From: Puccinellia tenuiflora
Lineage: Eukaryota > Streptophyta > Magnoliopsida > Poales > Poaceae
DNA: 64,000 nt
Assembly (NCBI GenBank): GCA_012064385.1
Contig: QRDG01000519.1
Span: forward strand, 1,664,624 to 1,728,623
Direction of reading: 5' to 3'
A model generated the notes under the pieces. The model saw only the letters and a program-made list of their open reading frames with translations. It made no database searches and was not told where the DNA came from. Positions within the stretch are counted from its first letter, which is position 1, and the number at the start of each line of letters is the position of its first letter. A program made the translations under genes and the position numbers. Shown here in pieces: positions 63,715 to 64,000 of the stretch.

Positions 63715-64000
63715 ACTTCCTCCTCACATGATGGACTATGATGTTTCTCTGCATGATCTTGTAGATCTCTTCGTTGCGATTCCAACGAGCCCAAGATCAT
63801 CGAAAATAGAGTCCGGATGATTAAGTTATGATTTTTCTCGTACCGGTTGTTCTGCAGTTTTTTTTGTCCGACGGTAGTACCCCTGCGGCAGCGGTAGTAC
63901 CGCTACTCCTGGAGTGGAACTGCTGTTGCACAGCGGCTGGTACCGCTGGTGGTACCGCTGCGCCGTTTTTGCGTACTGGTATCCCTCCGGTACCCAGGCG
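63715..64000 (+). mobile_element. Family A LTR, right part, continues beyond window
   Basis: The sequence resumes with acttcctcctcacatgatgg after the nested element. It has the ggtagtaccgct-type repeats of the subgroup also seen near 35190, unlike the ccggagtctccgg subgroup of the insert. Confidence 0.75.

Overview
This is a plant nuclear window, almost certainly from a large-genome Triticeae grass (wheat, Aegilops or barley type). The repeat families are of Triticeae character: a Tat-lineage gypsy element with an antisense extra gene, Athila-lineage sequences with LTRs starting TGATACG, an Angela/BARE-like LTR, and a gag-only LTR family. Most of the 64 kb is nested transposable elements. I can support one intact host gene, the mitochondrial chaperonin CPN60 on the minus strand (coding span 28011-33110, 18 exons, 574 codons plus stop).

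Left block, 1-18600. A LINE (L1-type) enters from the left edge and ends in a poly(A) at 3996-4003. Its ORF1 stop and ORF2 start overlap as TAATG, and ORF2 keeps one frame over 3.7 kb despite five TAG stops. It interrupts a Ty3-gypsy element of the Tat lineage (4004 to about 15909) with a broken gag-pol, a second RNase H domain, an antisense multi-exon gene with its own TATA box, and a 3' LTR at 13494. A hAT element (13674-15567, 8-bp duplication GTCTTAGC) sits inside that LTR. An Athila-type internal fragment follows.

Middle block, 19079-27760. Here are a solo LTR (duplication AGGTG) and a PIF/Harbinger element whose transposase is split by a solo LTR (21676-24054, duplication GCCGT) and by a second Harbinger element (24103-25235, duplication TTA). 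The second Harbinger element carries an AP2/ERF domain gene. A tandem duplication of the transposase C-terminus, a Stowaway-like MITE and a foldback MITE follow.

Host gene, 27858-33372. CPN60 has a poly(A) signal, a 25-nt microexon, a recent 122-bp intron duplication that copies a splice donor, and an upstream cluster of telo-box and site II motifs.

Right block, 34263-64000. An old copy of LTR family 'A' is opened by an Angela-like solo LTR on the minus strand (outer limits 35721-51924). That LTR is opened by an Athila-type solo LTR (36688-38116) and by a Mutator-like element (38435-51505). The Mutator-like element is opened by a 4.67-kb solo LTR (46813-51483). Each insertion keeps its target duplication, so the order can be read. 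The Mutator-like element is the most unusual object: it holds a MuDR-type transposase, a multi-exon plant mobile domain gene, and an intact small two-exon gene of unknown function convergent to both, placed as mudrB is in maize MuDR. From 52927 another family A LTR begins. It is interrupted by a complete family A element (53680-63714, duplication ACTTC) that has two LTRs, a primer-binding site, a polypurine tract and a gag with a zinc knuckle, but no recognisable pol.
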